NCBI RefSeq assembly: GCF_000802245.2
Contig: NZ_CP021080.1
Location: 7,130,001 to 7,194,000 of the forward strand
Direction of reading: 5' to 3'
Source of the DNA: Streptomyces pluripotens
Lineage (GTDB): Bacteria > Actinomycetota > Actinomycetes > Streptomycetales > Streptomycetaceae
Length of the DNA stretch: 64,000 bases
This document shows positions 37,565 to 46,549 of this stretch, in pieces (positions within the stretch are counted from its first letter, which is position 1; each line of letters opens with the position of its first letter). The notes below the pieces were generated by a model. That model ran no database searches and was not told the DNA's origin. It saw only the letters and a list, made by a program, of their open reading frames with translations. The translations under genes and the position numbers were made by a program.

Positions 37565-38419
37565 TCGTTTCGGAATGGTTGGCGGGTCAGGTATCGAGCT
37601 GCGGCGTCCAACATATGGGTCCGGCGGGCCGACCTCACACGGTTGTGGACTCGGTACGACAAGGGCCTGCAGTCCTGGGGCGATGAGCCATGGATCGCGC
37701 AGAACACCGCTGCCCTACTCGCGCTGCTCGATGGAGCCGGAATGGCGGCTCCGCCCGGCCTGATGGAGGAACTGACCCGGATCGGGACAGCAGGCGGGGA
37801 GCAGGACCCGGCCCTCACCGCGGGTGGCACCTGCCCCGACAACAACCTGCTCACCTCGGAGGGACTGCGGCTGATCGACGTCGAGGCAGCCTGCTATCAG
37901 TCGGTGTTCCTGACGGCCGCCTACTGCCGGATGCCGTTCTCGAGCTGTTGGTGTGTTTTCACTCTGCCAGCCGAGACGGCCGCGGAGATCGAGCATGCAT
38001 ATCGCGCGGAGGTCGCAGCGGTGTACCCGGCGCTGGCCGAGGATGAGGTGTGGCAGGCCGGAGTGCGGCAGGCCACAGCGGTCTGGACGGTGGACGCGAC
38101 GGCGCGTCTGCTGCCACGCTCCGTGGTGGATAAGCCGCTTCATCGGACTCGACGCCCGGTCCCGACGAGGCGCCAGGTGTTGCGGCACCGCTGGGAGTTG
38201 GCGAGCATGCTGGAGGAGTTCCCTGCCCTCGCGGAGACCATGCGGTTGCTGCTGCGTCAGGTCGCCGGAGACTGGGAGGCGGCCCCGCTGCCGGCGTATC
38301 CCGCTTTCGGGAACCAGGGGGCGATCCGATCGTCTCAGGCGTCGATCAGCATACCGACACAGACGAACGGTACGTCGGGGGAGGATCTGCGGAGTGTTCG
38401 CCGTTTTTGTTCCCGGTGA
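37565..38419 (+). pseudogene. 5'-truncated phosphotransferase-like gene
   Basis: The open frame (in-frame stop at 37562; only a TTG near 37643 as start) encodes about 258 residues resembling the C-terminal two thirds of an aminoglycoside-phosphotransferase-fold protein seen in Streptomyces. The kinase-like core is visible as GGTCPDNNLLTSEGLRLIDVEA (19 of these residues are contiguous in the catalytic region), followed by a helical domain. The N-terminal ATP-binding lobe is missing and no ribosome site precedes the TTG, so it is probably a decayed gene. Its last ~30 residues look like read-through of unrelated sequence. Confidence 0.5.
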
Positions 38420-38676
38420 CCTGGGCCTTCGGCGTTCTCGACGTAGCGGCTGTCCCGGTACCGACTCTGTACGGGGGGCACGAACGCGCAGCACCAGCAG
38501 GTAGCGCACGTCGTTGGAGCGGTTCTCTCACTCGCTTCGGTCGGCGGCCGGTTCAGGGGAACGTGATCGTCATTGGCGGGCGAACGCTGGTTCCACCTGG
38601 ATCCACGCCAGACTCATGGCCTCCGGCGACTACACCGGCGAGGGCAACGGGGACGTGATCGTCGTCTGGGCGGACG

Positions 38677-38905
38677 GTGGGGGCCTTTGCTGCGCGCTCT
38701 TCGGTGAGGTTCTGGCTCCACGCGATGACGTCCATGCCGAATGCGAGTCCGACCCGGGCCACCAGGCTGCCGGTCTTGCCCAGGCCGAGCAGTCCGAGCG
38801 TGCGGCCGTGCAGGTCGGATCCGACGGTGGACGGCCAGGGGCCGCCGTGGCGCAGGGCGTTGTTCTCCCGGACGGCCACATCGGCAGACAGTACGTCCTC
38901 GGCTC
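38677..38905 (-). pseudogene. Fragment of a D-2-hydroxyacid dehydrogenase
   Basis: About 75 residues on the minus strand read like the cofactor-binding core of this family: DVAVRENNALRHGG, then GRTLGLLGLGKTGSLVARVG (with GKTG in place of the usual GRIG), then FGMDVIAWSQNLTEERA. Homology ends at both sides; neither start nor catalytic triad remains. It is unrelated in detail to the intact dehydrogenase at 27138-28205. Confidence 0.7.
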
Positions 38906-39030
38906 ATCGGGCGGCGTTCTCCGCGGGGCGCGCCCCCTCCGTGGAGGTGGCGCGCCGACCCCCTGTGGATGAGGCGGGACCCCGCGGGCGAACGGAGCCC
39001 GGCTGGCAATCGCGTCACATCCCTGTACAC

Positions 39031-39045
39031 CACAACCAGGTTGTG
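39031..39045. promoter_or_regulatory. 15-base palindrome CACAACCAGGTTGTG
   Basis: Perfect seven-base arms around a central A, 194 bases before the secreted protein gene at 39239. It has the form of a dimeric-repressor operator (GntR-like). The regulator and target are unknown. Confidence 0.4.
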
Positions 39046-39238
39046 CTGACATGTCCATGCAATATGAATCTGCGCCTCCGGCTCCGTACCGGAGTTCACC
39101 ACCCGGCTGGGACGGACTTCCACCGGACGCTCCACGGACCCCGGACGAACTGCCGTGCACAGCCGCGGCGGCCCGGCCGGTTAGGCGTGATCCACGGACG
39201 ATTCCGCACCGCTCCGCGAACCTCCGAGGAGGATGGAC

Positions 39239-39880
39239 ATGAGAACCTCATCCGTGTTGGTACGTCCGCTCGTGGCCGCGGCCGGCTGCCTGGCGTTCGC
39301 CGGGCTCACGGTGACGCCCGCGTCGGCCGCCGACACCCCCGTTGCCTTCGACTGCCAGGCGAAGCCGCCGATCGTCTCGGCGCAGACCTTCGATCTCAGC
39401 GCCGGGGTCGACGCCACCGCACCCAGCACCGTCCTGTCCGGCAGTGCCTTCAACATCACCCTCGCCCCCGCGCCAATCACCGTGCCCGGCTCGGTAAACG
39501 GCTACACGGTCAAGTCGATCAAGGACATCAAGCTTCGGGCCGTAGTTCCGGCCAACGCCGCCCTGACCGGTGAGAGCCTCTCCGGAGGCTCCGGGACCGG
39601 CTCCGGTACCCCGAGCGTCGCCGTCAGCGGTGGCGACATCGTCATGACCGTACCCGGACCGATCAGCGGTGGCAGCACGTTCACGCTCCCCACCCTGACG
39701 CTGGACCTGGTCGCCGGCGCGTCCGGTGGCACGGTCGACACCCAACTCGCGGGTACCGCGTACGACAACCCCGGTCTCACCTTCACGGCCCGGGTGCCGA
39801 TCCTCTTCTTCACCGCGGACGTGCCGACGTCGTGTTACTCCTCGCCCAACCCCGTCCTCAGCTCCACGGCCGTCAGCTGA
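39239..39880 (+). CDS. Secreted beta-rich protein, actinobacterial family of unknown function
   Basis: 213 residues. ATG 39239 with GGAGG at proper distance (another ATG six bases earlier is too close). Sec signal peptide ending in ASA near residue 31. The mature domain has a single Cys near each end (FDCQAKPP; PTSCYSSP), which may pair, and strand-rich repeats such as ITVPGSVNGYTVKSIKD and DIVMTVPGPISGGSTFTLPT. Similar secreted proteins occur widely in Streptomyces without known function. No link to neighbours. Confidence 0.7.
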   Translation: MRTSSVLVRPLVAAAGCLAFAGLTVTPASAADTPVAFDCQAKPPIVSAQTFDLSAGVDATAPSTVLSGSAFNITLAPAPITVPGSVNGYTVKSIKDIKLRAVVPANAALTGESLSGGSGTGSGTPSVAVSGGDIVMTVPGPISGGSTFTLPTLTLDLVAGASGGTVDTQLAGTAYDNPGLTFTARVPILFFTADVPTSCYSSPNPVLSSTAVS

Positions 39881-40335
39881 CGCAGATCCGCCCGGCGGCG
39901 CGAAGACGGGCCACGAGCCAGCGATCCCCGACTCGGGTCGCCGTTACGCCCGGGCCGTGTGCGCGCAGTTGCGGAGCAAGCTCGCGGATCTCCACCCCGC
40001 GTACACGACGGCACCGGAGCCGACAGCCGCTCCGGTGCCGGCAGCGCTCAGAACCAACAATGCCGGCCGGGACCTGGAGACCATCAAGGCGCTGGAAGGC
40101 ACGCTGCCGACGTACGAGGAGGTCACCGAACTGCGCCGGATGCTCGGCCCGCCCGACTGCTTCCTGCGGCGTCGTCCCTCCGCCATCCTCACGATCAGAC
40201 CGCACGGCCGGGCCACGCCGTGCGAAACCCTCGTCGTGACCTTTATGGCCCAGCCAAGCCGGAGCTCTTTGGACCTGGCCTCCGGACCATGACGGCATAA
40301 GGGTGGGAAGATCTTCAACCTGACGGAGGGTTCTG
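39881..40335. other. Gap of about 455 bases with an unassigned frame
   Basis: One plus-strand frame (about 39903-40292) reads plausibly, including RYARAVCAQLRSKLADLHP and LPTYEEVTELRRMLG, but has no start codon or ribosome site and continues from the previous gene's other frame. It is probably a remnant of a small actinobacterial gene. Confidence 0.35.
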
Positions 40336-40761
40336 TTGAGTCTCACCTTCTTACTGACGGCTCTGATCGTGGTGATCACCCCCGGCACCGGGGTGGTGTA
40401 CACCCTCGCCACCGGGTTGTCCCACGGCCGCCGGGCGAGCATGGTGGCCGCGCTCGGCTGCACCCTCGGCATTGTGCCCCATCTGGTGGCGACGATGACC
40501 GGTCTCGCCGCGTTGCTGCACGCCAGCGTCGTCGCCTACGAGGCGCTGAAGTACCTCGGCGTCGGTTATCTCCTGTTCATGGCGGGGGCGACGCTGCGCG
40601 ACGAAGGCGCGTTGACCGTCGGGGCGGAGGACGAGCCGCGGTCGGCGGTCCGTGTGATCACCACCGGGGTGTTGACCAACCTGCTCAACCCGAAACTCAC
40701 CCCCGCTGGGCCGACAAGGTCCTCCGCGGCCCCGCCACAGGACCGGCTGGACAGTTCCTAG
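40336..40761 (+). pseudogene. 3'-truncated LysE/RhtB-type amino acid exporter gene
   Basis: 141 residues; TTG start after GGAGG. The N-terminus is characteristic: TALIVVITPGTGVVYTLATG (LysE signature), two further hydrophobic segments and GVLTNLLNPKLT. Family members are about 205 residues with six helices; here homology stops right after NPKLT and is replaced by an unrelated 19-residue tail. The last helices are lost, so export activity is unlikely. Its end overlaps the convergent LPMO gene by four bases, suggesting a deletion joined the two. Confidence 0.75.
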
Positions 40762-41471
40762 CAGGCTCCGAGGTCCTCCCATACGCCCCACTCGCCGGTG
40801 GTGCCGGGCTCTTCGCCGGTGGTCCACCACTTGGCGCGCCAGTTGTGATCCTCGTAGGACACCGTGTCACCGCCGGTGTAGGTGCTCTCGGGGTCCCAGA
40901 GGGGCGTGGTGCAGGAGCCGGGGGTGTTGCCGCCGCCTCCGCCATCACCGGTGCCTCCGATGTTGACGTCGATGCAGGAGTAGAAGGCATTGGCAGTGTC
41001 CGCGATGTTCCAGACGGCCAGGACCTTCTGCCGGCCGGTGAAGCCGCCGAAGTTCACCTGTTGGCTGACCTCGGCGGGTGGCTGCGCGCCGTGGCCGTCG
41101 AACTCGGCGATCTTCTTGTCGCCGATGAAGTACTGCCAGTTGGCGGTGGCGTGCCGTGCCGTGAAGTGCCAGGTGAACGTCTGTGTACTGTTCACCGGTG
41201 CGACGTGCCAGCCCTTGCTGTCGTCGTCGAGTTCGGCGAATTGCGCGTTGCCGCCGCTGCAACTGTGCAGCCCTTTCGGGCCTTCGACGCTCTGCGGCTC
41301 GTATTTGATCTCGCCGCAGTTGACGACGCCAGTGGCGCACTGGTCCTGCCGGCTCGCGGGTGAGGTCACCCAGCCGTGAGCGTAGGCCGTTCCCGCAGGG
41401 AGGCTGATGGCGACCAGTGGAGCGACCAGTACTCCGATCGCGGCAGCCACCCGTCTTGATTGCATGGCCAT
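40758..41471 (-). CDS. Chitin/cellulose-active lytic polysaccharide monooxygenase (AA10) with CBM5/12
   Basis: 237 residues. A signal peptide ends in AYA so that the mature protein begins HGWVTSPASRQ, placing His1 at the N-terminus as the copper ligand. The second copper His lies in TARHATANWQYF. After the AA10 domain (about 35-185) comes a Gly-rich linker (GTGDGGGGGNTPG) and a C-terminal chitin-binding CBM5/12 module (WDPESTYTGGDTVSYEDHNWRAKWWTTGEEPG). It oxidatively cleaves crystalline chitin (or cellulose) outside the cell. ATG at 41471 has GGAG nearby; ATG 41465 is an alternative. Two DasR-type operator motifs lie about 120-155 bases upstream, fitting regulation by chitin breakdown products. 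Confidence 0.92.
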   Translation of the reverse strand: MAMQSRRVAAAIGVLVAPLVAISLPAGTAYAHGWVTSPASRQDQCATGVVNCGEIKYEPQSVEGPKGLHSCSGGNAQFAELDDDSKGWHVAPVNSTQTFTWHFTARHATANWQYFIGDKKIAEFDGHGAQPPAEVSQQVNFGGFTGRQKVLAVWNIADTANAFYSCIDVNIGGTGDGGGGGNTPGSCTTPLWDPESTYTGGDTVSYEDHNWRAKWWTTGEEPGTTGEWGVWEDLGAC

Positions 41472-41591
41472 GACACTCCAATTCTTCGACGTGTCCAAGT
41501 CTGCGCCCGCGGGGCCCGGCACTTCGGGCCGCGCGCGGCGTGTGCGCCCAGACCTTGGTCGACACTGTGGATCACCGATGGGGGTGGAAGC

Positions 41592-41603
41592 AGGTCTGGA
41601 CCA
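41592..41603. promoter_or_regulatory. Second, imperfect dre-like site of the LPMO promoter
   Basis: AGGTCTGGACCA, an imperfect version of the DasR site, 22 bases (two helical turns) from the perfect site at 41614-41625. Confidence 0.55.
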
Positions 41604-41613
41604 AAAGGGAGCT

Positions 41614-41625
41614 TGGTCTAGACCA
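41614..41625. promoter_or_regulatory. Perfect dre (DasR-responsive element) upstream of the LPMO gene
   Basis: TGGTCTAGACCA, a perfect 12-base palindrome identical to the core of the dre consensus bound by DasR, the GntR-family N-acetylglucosamine regulator of Streptomyces. It lies 143 bases before the LPMO start; DasR control of chitinolytic genes is well established. Confidence 0.85.
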
Positions 41626-42086
41626 TACTCGCGGACTGGGTCCGGTCAAGAGGTTGAGCAACGGAACTACCAAAGAAACAACCCCAGTTGGGTCATGCGC
41701 GGCATGTTCTTGCCGCGACAGGCGACGCGTCGTGCAAGAGCCGGCTCAGCGCCGGCCCGGTTTCGGGCGCCCCGCGCCGTCCGCTGTCGTATGAGAGTGC
41801 GGTGACCGTCCTGCGTCGGGGCTTGGTCGGGGAGTCGCGCGGTATGGGGGCGGCCGTTACTCCCGCGACCCGAGCCCTCCGACCAGCGCCACGGGGCCCG
41901 TTCGCCCTGGGGTGCGGGGGTGCGCTGGACTACCGACTGCCCAGCAGGACTGCTGAGGCCGCCCGAAGTTGCGCGTCCCGACACTGCGCACGCCCGAGGC
42001 CGGTGGCCGCTGGGCCTGACCGGGCGGCAGGTCGGTCCGTGTATCGAAGCCCCGCGCGGTGGCACCAGCCTCTCAGGGCAGTACGC

Positions 42087-42584
42087 CTAGGACGCGGCTG
42101 AGGGGCGCAAGGCGATCAGCGGCACACCCTTGCGTCGGTCCGCACCCAACGCCTCGAAGTCGGCCGGAGTGCGCGGGTCGTGGCCGACGGAGCGCATGAG
42201 GCGCTCGGCCAACTTCGGATGTGTACGGGCGTAGTCGGCCAGGGCCCGTCCGGACTCCTCTGGCGGCAGTGGTACGGCGGTACCCCGGTACTTGCGGCGC
42301 CCCACTTGGTACTCCACCTTGGGTGTGGCGAGGATGTTGCGCAGCCACTGCGAGCGCTCCCCGTAGCCCGAGGCGATCAGGTACGTGCCCGGTTCGGGAA
42401 GGCGGGCGACCACCTCCAGGACCACCTGCCGCGGCTGGCCGGACTTGCGGCCCGTGTGGGTGAGCAACACCATGCGCTGCCCCATCAGCCCTCCCAGGCC
42501 CAGGTGGTAGAGCTTGATCGGTGCACGCAGAACGGCGCGCCGCGCCCCCTTCGAGGGCGGTCCGCCTTTGAGTGGGTTGAACAT
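42087..42584 (-). CDS. Deazaflavin (F420)-dependent nitroreductase-family protein
   Basis: 165 residues. Resembles the Ddn/F420H2-dependent quinone reductase family: GLGGLMGQRMVLLTHTGRKSGQPRQ (the TGRKSG phosphate-binding segment) and YLIASGYGERSQWLRNI (the WxxN segment). Such enzymes use reduced F420 to reduce quinones or nitro compounds in redox defence. It lies 97 bases after the TetR-type gene on the same strand and is probably controlled by it. Confidence 0.88.
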   Translation of the reverse strand: MFNPLKGGPPSKGARRAVLRAPIKLYHLGLGGLMGQRMVLLTHTGRKSGQPRQVVLEVVARLPEPGTYLIASGYGERSQWLRNILATPKVEYQVGRRKYRGTAVPLPPEESGRALADYARTHPKLAERLMRSVGHDPRTPADFEALGADRRKGVPLIALRPSAAS

Positions 42585-42681
42585 GATCCGGTTCCCCTCT
42601 CGGTCTCTTTCTTCGTACGGGCGACTCTCCTCCGCGGGCCTTCTTCCGCGTGTCTCCGCGGCCCGCGGAGGTGAGTGGTTG

Positions 42682-43266
42682 TCAGCGTGTCCGTGGCACC
42701 AGCAGGGTGACGATCGGTTCGGCGAGGGTGGCCAGGTCGACGGAGGGGTCGAAGAGCCACTGCAGGACGCAGCCCTCGATGGCTCCGACGAGTACGGTGG
42801 CGTGCTCGTACGGCGCGACGGACGGTTCGGTGCCGTCCTCGTCCCGTGCGTCCAGCAGCGCGGCGACGGCCGCCCGGTAGTCCTGGTAGAAGGCGGCCAT
42901 GTCGACCCACGCGGGTTTTCGCGCCCCCGCTGACCAGACGTCCAGCAGGACGCGGGCGAGGTCCCGTTCCCGGGTCAGCAGCGCCAGGACCGAACGCACC
43001 AGGAAAGCCAGCCGCTCCGAGGTGTCCCCGGGGTGGCGGCCGACCTCGGCGATCAGCTCCTCGGAACGGGTCGACATGCCGTCGAACGCGGCGCGTAGCA
43101 GGTCCTCGCGGCTGCTGAAGTACAGGTAGACGCTGCCCTTGGCCATGCCGGCCTCGCGGGCGATGTCCTCGATCCGGCTGTCGGCGTAGCCGTGTCGGGC
43201 GAAGACCCGCACTGCCGCGGCGAGGATCTCCCCCCGACGTGCCTCACGGTCCACCTGCCTGGGCAT
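42682..43266 (-). CDS. TetR-family transcriptional repressor
   Basis: 194 residues. N-terminal helix-turn-helix: ILAAAVRVFARHGYADSRI, then DIAREAGMAKGSVYLYFSSR, canonical for TetR. The C-terminal ligand domain (about 75-190) is not assignable. A 26-base palindrome begins 12 bases before the start codon, indicating autorepression. The downstream F420-type oxidoreductase is the probable target; the inducer is unknown, perhaps a quinone or xenobiotic. Confidence 0.92.
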   Translation of the reverse strand: MPRQVDREARRGEILAAAVRVFARHGYADSRIEDIAREAGMAKGSVYLYFSSREDLLRAAFDGMSTRSEELIAEVGRHPGDTSERLAFLVRSVLALLTRERDLARVLLDVWSAGARKPAWVDMAAFYQDYRAAVAALLDARDEDGTEPSVAPYEHATVLVGAIEGCVLQWLFDPSVDLATLAEPIVTLLVPRTR

Positions 43267-43278
43267 CGCGCACCTCCG

Positions 43279-43304
43279 ATAATGACTGACTGGTCAGTCA
43301 TTAT
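43279..43304. promoter_or_regulatory. TetR-type operator palindrome
   Basis: ATAATGACTGAC (43279-43290) and GTCAGTCATTAT (43293-43304) are perfect 12-base arms around two bases, immediately upstream of the TetR-type start codon. It contains the TGACTGAC/GTCAGTCA core common to TetR operators. Confidence 0.85.
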
Positions 43305-43508
43305 TGCACGCTCGCCGTTGAGGAGGTGGACCGCGGGCCCGACTTCCCGCGCCGCGACGCCAGCACCGACGCTCCGGAGTCGACTACGAACACGACCACC
43401 GGGCCGATTCCGCCCTGGAGCCGGCCGTTTGGAAGATCTTCATGCATCGAGAGGGGTGCCTGGATCAGTGCGACCGGAACTGATTCCCACCGCCTCGCCA
43501 GCATCCGC

Positions 43509-43874
43509 TCAGCTGGTCAAAGTGCCCTGGTGGAAGTACATCCGCCACCCCGTCTCCGTCAGACGCCACACAGAACTCCGCCATGTCCGACGGGCCTGGT
43601 GGACGGCGAAGTACGTCAGGTGAACGACGTCCGGAGCGAGGGCGACTCCAGACATCTCGCTGACCCTGACCGGAGACTCCGGGGACACCGAGGCGCCGCT
43701 CGTCACCGTGAGGATCGACGCCACGTCCCAGCGGCGTCCAGAAGCCCCGATCTCGGTGAACTCCGGATCCAGAAGCTCCAGGACGCGGGCCGGAGAGGCA
43801 CGCACCTCGGGGTCGAGGAGGCGCATCTCCCCATCGATGGCCGCTTGCACGGCTTGCTCACTCTCATCCGCCAT
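43509..43874 (-). CDS. DUF4440/NTF2-like small protein
   Basis: 121 residues. The sequence matches the SnoaL/NTF2-like DUF4440 pattern: N-terminal helices (EQAVQAAIDGEMRLLDPEVR), ELLDPEFTEIGASGRRWD, then strands ending in SSVWRLTETGWRMYFHQGT. Such cone-shaped folds act as small enzymes or binding proteins; no catalytic residue can be assigned. ATG at 43874. Isolated, not part of an evident operon. Confidence 0.75.
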   Translation of the reverse strand: MADESEQAVQAAIDGEMRLLDPEVRASPARVLELLDPEFTEIGASGRRWDVASILTVTSGASVSPESPVRVSEMSGVALAPDVVHLTYFAVHQARRTWRSSVWRLTETGWRMYFHQGTLTS

Positions 43875-44452
43875 GCGGAAACCCTACGGACGCCCCGTCA
43901 CCAGGCACAGCGAATTGTTCACCCGACACGGCGAGGCCACGGCGGCGTCGCTGCTGCCTCATTCGTGCGTCGGCGAAGACCTGAGCGAGCCGATCACGCA
44001 CCCGCACCGCCGGGCTTCCCTGCGGGAACGCCCCCGGCCGCCGCGGGGGGCAGCGCCGGAACCTCCGACAACTCCTTCCGTCGTATCCACACCCGCATTA
44101 CCCCCACGGCCGCACGACGTCCGGAGCCACTGCGGTCAGGCCGTCCCGCTCTCGTGCGGCCAGGCTGTCCCGCTCCCTCGCCGAGCCCGGGCAAGGGGCG
44201 CGCGGCCGTCTGCTCTCGGCCCGCCGCACCGCGGAGACCGTCCACGCGCAGCCGAAGCGACGGGCGGGCACGGACAAGGCCACAGACAGGGGTAGGCGCC
44301 GTGGAGAGCCGCGTGAGGACGGCGCGGCCGAGCGTGCGTTCCCTGCCGCCTGGGGTGCCGGAAGTGCCAGCTGTTCCGCAAAGGTCTAGACCGCTAAGGG
44401 GAGGGAGGGGAAGATGAGGCGCACGGATGGCGCCGCGGGTGAGGAGTGACGG
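43875..44452. other. 578-base gap, left edge of the Hpg-type cluster
   Basis: No gene is recognised. Its right end carries the dre-like palindrome and a purine-rich leader (GGGGAGGGAGGGG) before the condensation-like gene. Confidence 0.55.
44382..44393. promoter_or_regulatory. dre-like palindrome upstream of the condensation-like gene
   Basis: AGGTCTAGACCG with a perfect ten-base core GGTCTAGACC (44383-44392), 60 bases before the next start codon. CTAG is rare in such GC-rich DNA, making a chance match less likely. Confidence 0.65.
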
Positions 44453-45814
44453 ATGAACGAGCCGGAGCGAGTGCAACTCGCCATCACCGCCGAGCGTTCC
44501 GGCACCGCACCAGCCACGTGGGGGCAGCAGGCGATCTGGGACGCCGTCGCAGCGCTCGGTGCCGAGGCAGCCCGGTACAACGTGTCCGTGGGGTTCGCCG
44601 TGGAACCGGCCCGCCCCCGCTCTGCGGTGCTCGCCGCGCTCACCGAAGCCGTCCGGCACCACGAGGCGCTGCGCACCCGCCTGCGGGTTGGCCAGGACGA
44701 AGAGCTGGAGCAACTGCTCGACGCCGTCGGGACGGTCCCCGTCACGGTGTGCCGCTCCGCGACCGACGCCACCGGCCAGTGGGGGGAGCGGCTGCTCGCC
44801 GAACTCGCCGCCCAACGGTTCGACACCGCTGCCGCCTGGCCGATCCGGATCGGCCTCGTCGAGTCGGCCGGACTGGTGCGGCACCTGGTCATGGTGCTCT
44901 CCCACACCGCGGCCGACGGCGGTGGGCTGCGCCGCCTGGCGCGCGACGTGGCCGCTCTCCTGGACGGCGCCGCACCCGGAAGGCTCTGGGAGGCCTTCCC
45001 CGCCGTCCAGCCACTGGACGAGGCGGCCCGGCAGAAGTCCTCGCGAGGCCGCCGGCAGGACGCCGCCGCACGCCGGTACTGGCTCGCCAAGCTGCGTGAC
45101 GGACCCCGCCGGATCTTCCCGGAGCGAGCGGCGCGCGACCCGGACGCACGCTATCTGCACCTCGTCCTGCACTCCCTGGCGCTCCTGCGGGCCGTCGACC
45201 ACGTCGCCCGGACCCGCCGCGTCAGCATCCAGACGGTGGTGCTGGCCGCCGTCGCCCGGCAGATCAGTCTGATCGGGGGCTCCCCCGAGGTGCTGCTCCA
45301 GGTCGTGGTCAACAACCGGTTCCAGCCCGGGATGGCGCAGACCGTCACCACACTGGCCCAGGAGGCCCTCTTCCACGTCCCCCAGGCGGGCCTCGGCTTC
45401 GCTGACCTGGTGGGCCGGGTGCAGGCCGGGGCACTGGCCAGCTACCGTTGCGCGAGCTACGACAAGCGGCGCCTGGACCGCGACATCGAGGGCCTGCGAG
45501 CCGTGCTGCCGGACCTCGCGGACCACTCGTGCTTCGTCAACGACACTCGGGAGCCGGAATTGTTCCGCCCACCGGCGCCCGACCGGGTGCCGCCGCTGTC
45601 CGAGGCGCGAGAGGCCACGGTGTTGCGCTGGGGCGATGAGGTGCCGCCCCGCCCGCACCAGACGCTCGCCCTGGACGTGGTGGATGCGCCCGGCGCCATT
45701 GAGCTGGTGGTGGTCGCGGACGCGTCGCGGGTACCCCGCAGCCACATGGAGCGGCTGCTGTGCGGGGTGGAGGGGTGCATTGTCGAGGACGCCCTCGCTT
45801 CGGGCGGTGTCTGA
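44453..45814 (+). CDS. Free-standing condensation-domain-like acyltransferase
   Basis: 453 residues, the length of one NRPS condensation domain. N-terminal WGQQAIWDAV corresponds to motif C1 and SHTAADGGG to the catalytic HHxxxDG motif, with Ser in place of the first, non-essential His. C-terminal segments (VVNNRFQPG, SCFVND) fit C4-C6. It would join a carrier-bound acyl group to an amine or hydroxyl. With no modular NRPS in the segment it probably works on the separate carrier proteins at 47423, 58103 and 58372, for example acylating Hpg; this is inference. A dre-like site lies upstream. Confidence 0.78.
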   Translation: MNEPERVQLAITAERSGTAPATWGQQAIWDAVAALGAEAARYNVSVGFAVEPARPRSAVLAALTEAVRHHEALRTRLRVGQDEELEQLLDAVGTVPVTVCRSATDATGQWGERLLAELAAQRFDTAAAWPIRIGLVESAGLVRHLVMVLSHTAADGGGLRRLARDVAALLDGAAPGRLWEAFPAVQPLDEAARQKSSRGRRQDAAARRYWLAKLRDGPRRIFPERAARDPDARYLHLVLHSLALLRAVDHVARTRRVSIQTVVLAAVARQISLIGGSPEVLLQVVVNNRFQPGMAQTVTTLAQEALFHVPQAGLGFADLVGRVQAGALASYRCASYDKRRLDRDIEGLRAVLPDLADHSCFVNDTREPELFRPPAPDRVPPLSEAREATVLRWGDEVPPRPHQTLALDVVDAPGAIELVVVADASRVPRSHMERLLCGVEGCIVEDALASGGV

Positions 45815-45838
45815 GCGGGCTCACCCGGCCGCAACAAA

Positions 45839-46549
45839 CTAAATGGCGTCGGGGGCCCAGAGCCGGGGGAGGGGCTGCGGGGGCACCGGGCCGGTGAGCG
45901 CCACGGCGGCGCGGTAGTCGGTGCCGTCTGCCGGACAGGCCGCGATCCAGCATTCTCCGAGCGGCCCCCGCATCAGGCCCGCTGACCCCGGCGGCGGAGC
46001 GCAGGTGCGCAGCCCCTGGGTCAGCCGGCTGCCGAAGGCCTTCACATACGCCTCCTTGCAGGCCCACATCCAGGTGTACGCCGCGCCGGCTGCACCCGCC
46101 CGGCCCTGAGCCCGCCGAATCTGCTCCGCCTCCGCTTCGGGGTAGTAGCGGCGGGACAGGCGCAGCGCGGCGGCCTCGGGCGCGGTGCGCTGCACGTCCA
46201 CTCCGACGTCCGTTCCCGACGGGCCGGTGTCCGGGTTCAGCACGGCCAGCAGGGCCCAGCCGTCCCCGGTGCTGAGATTCCACCGGAGCCGGGCCCCGGC
46301 CCCGGTCAGCCGGGGTTTGCCGTTCGGCCCGAGCGTGCGTCGCAGGGTGTGCGCCGGACGCCCGAGCCGGGCGGCGAGGATCTGCCGGGTGGCGGCGTGG
46401 GCGACGGCGTACCGGGGGTCGCCCCGGGCACGCCGGGCCTCGTGCGGGTCGAGGACGGCGCGCAGCCGGTCCACGGTGCGCGGTGGCTGCCGCAGCGGGA
46501 TCGACCACACCTCGATGTCGCGAGCCGTCGGCACGGGCGGTGCGGTCAC
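45839..46549 (-). CDS. Sfp-type 4'-phosphopantetheinyl transferase
   Basis: 236 residues. Motif KPRLTGAGARLRWNLS-type substrate-binding region, metal-binding VGVDVQ and the signature WACKEAYVKAFG (WxxKEA). It activates carrier proteins by adding phosphopantetheine from CoA. The GTG at 46549 overlaps the stop of the upstream gene (GTGA). The gene ends 25 bases from the convergent condensation-like gene. A dedicated PPTase within the cluster fits its three separate carrier proteins. Confidence 0.92.
   Translation of the reverse strand: MTAPPVPTARDIEVWSIPLRQPPRTVDRLRAVLDPHEARRARGDPRYAVAHAATRQILAARLGRPAHTLRRTLGPNGKPRLTGAGARLRWNLSTGDGWALLAVLNPDTGPSGTDVGVDVQRTAPEAAALRLSRRYYPEAEAEQIRRAQGRAGAAGAAYTWMWACKEAYVKAFGSRLTQGLRTCAPPPGSAGLMRGPLGECWIAACPADGTDYRAAVALTGPVPPQPLPRLWAPDAI

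Larger units (their letters stand above)
38420..39238. other. Gap of about 820 bases with decayed sequence
   Basis: Apart from the dehydrogenase fragment (38677-38905) and the palindrome at 39031-39045, nothing recognisable. Sequence composition suggests degraded former genes. Confidence 0.5.
41472..42086. other. 615-base gap holding the LPMO promoter
   Basis: Contains the two dre-like sites upstream of the LPMO gene. No gene is recognisable between 41630 and 42086. Confidence 0.6.

Noticed and set aside
43994..45745. A 583-codon minus-strand frame opposite the condensation-like gene
   Set aside because: It is antisense to a gene with intact C-domain motifs and has no recognisable domain; long antisense frames are normal at this GC content.
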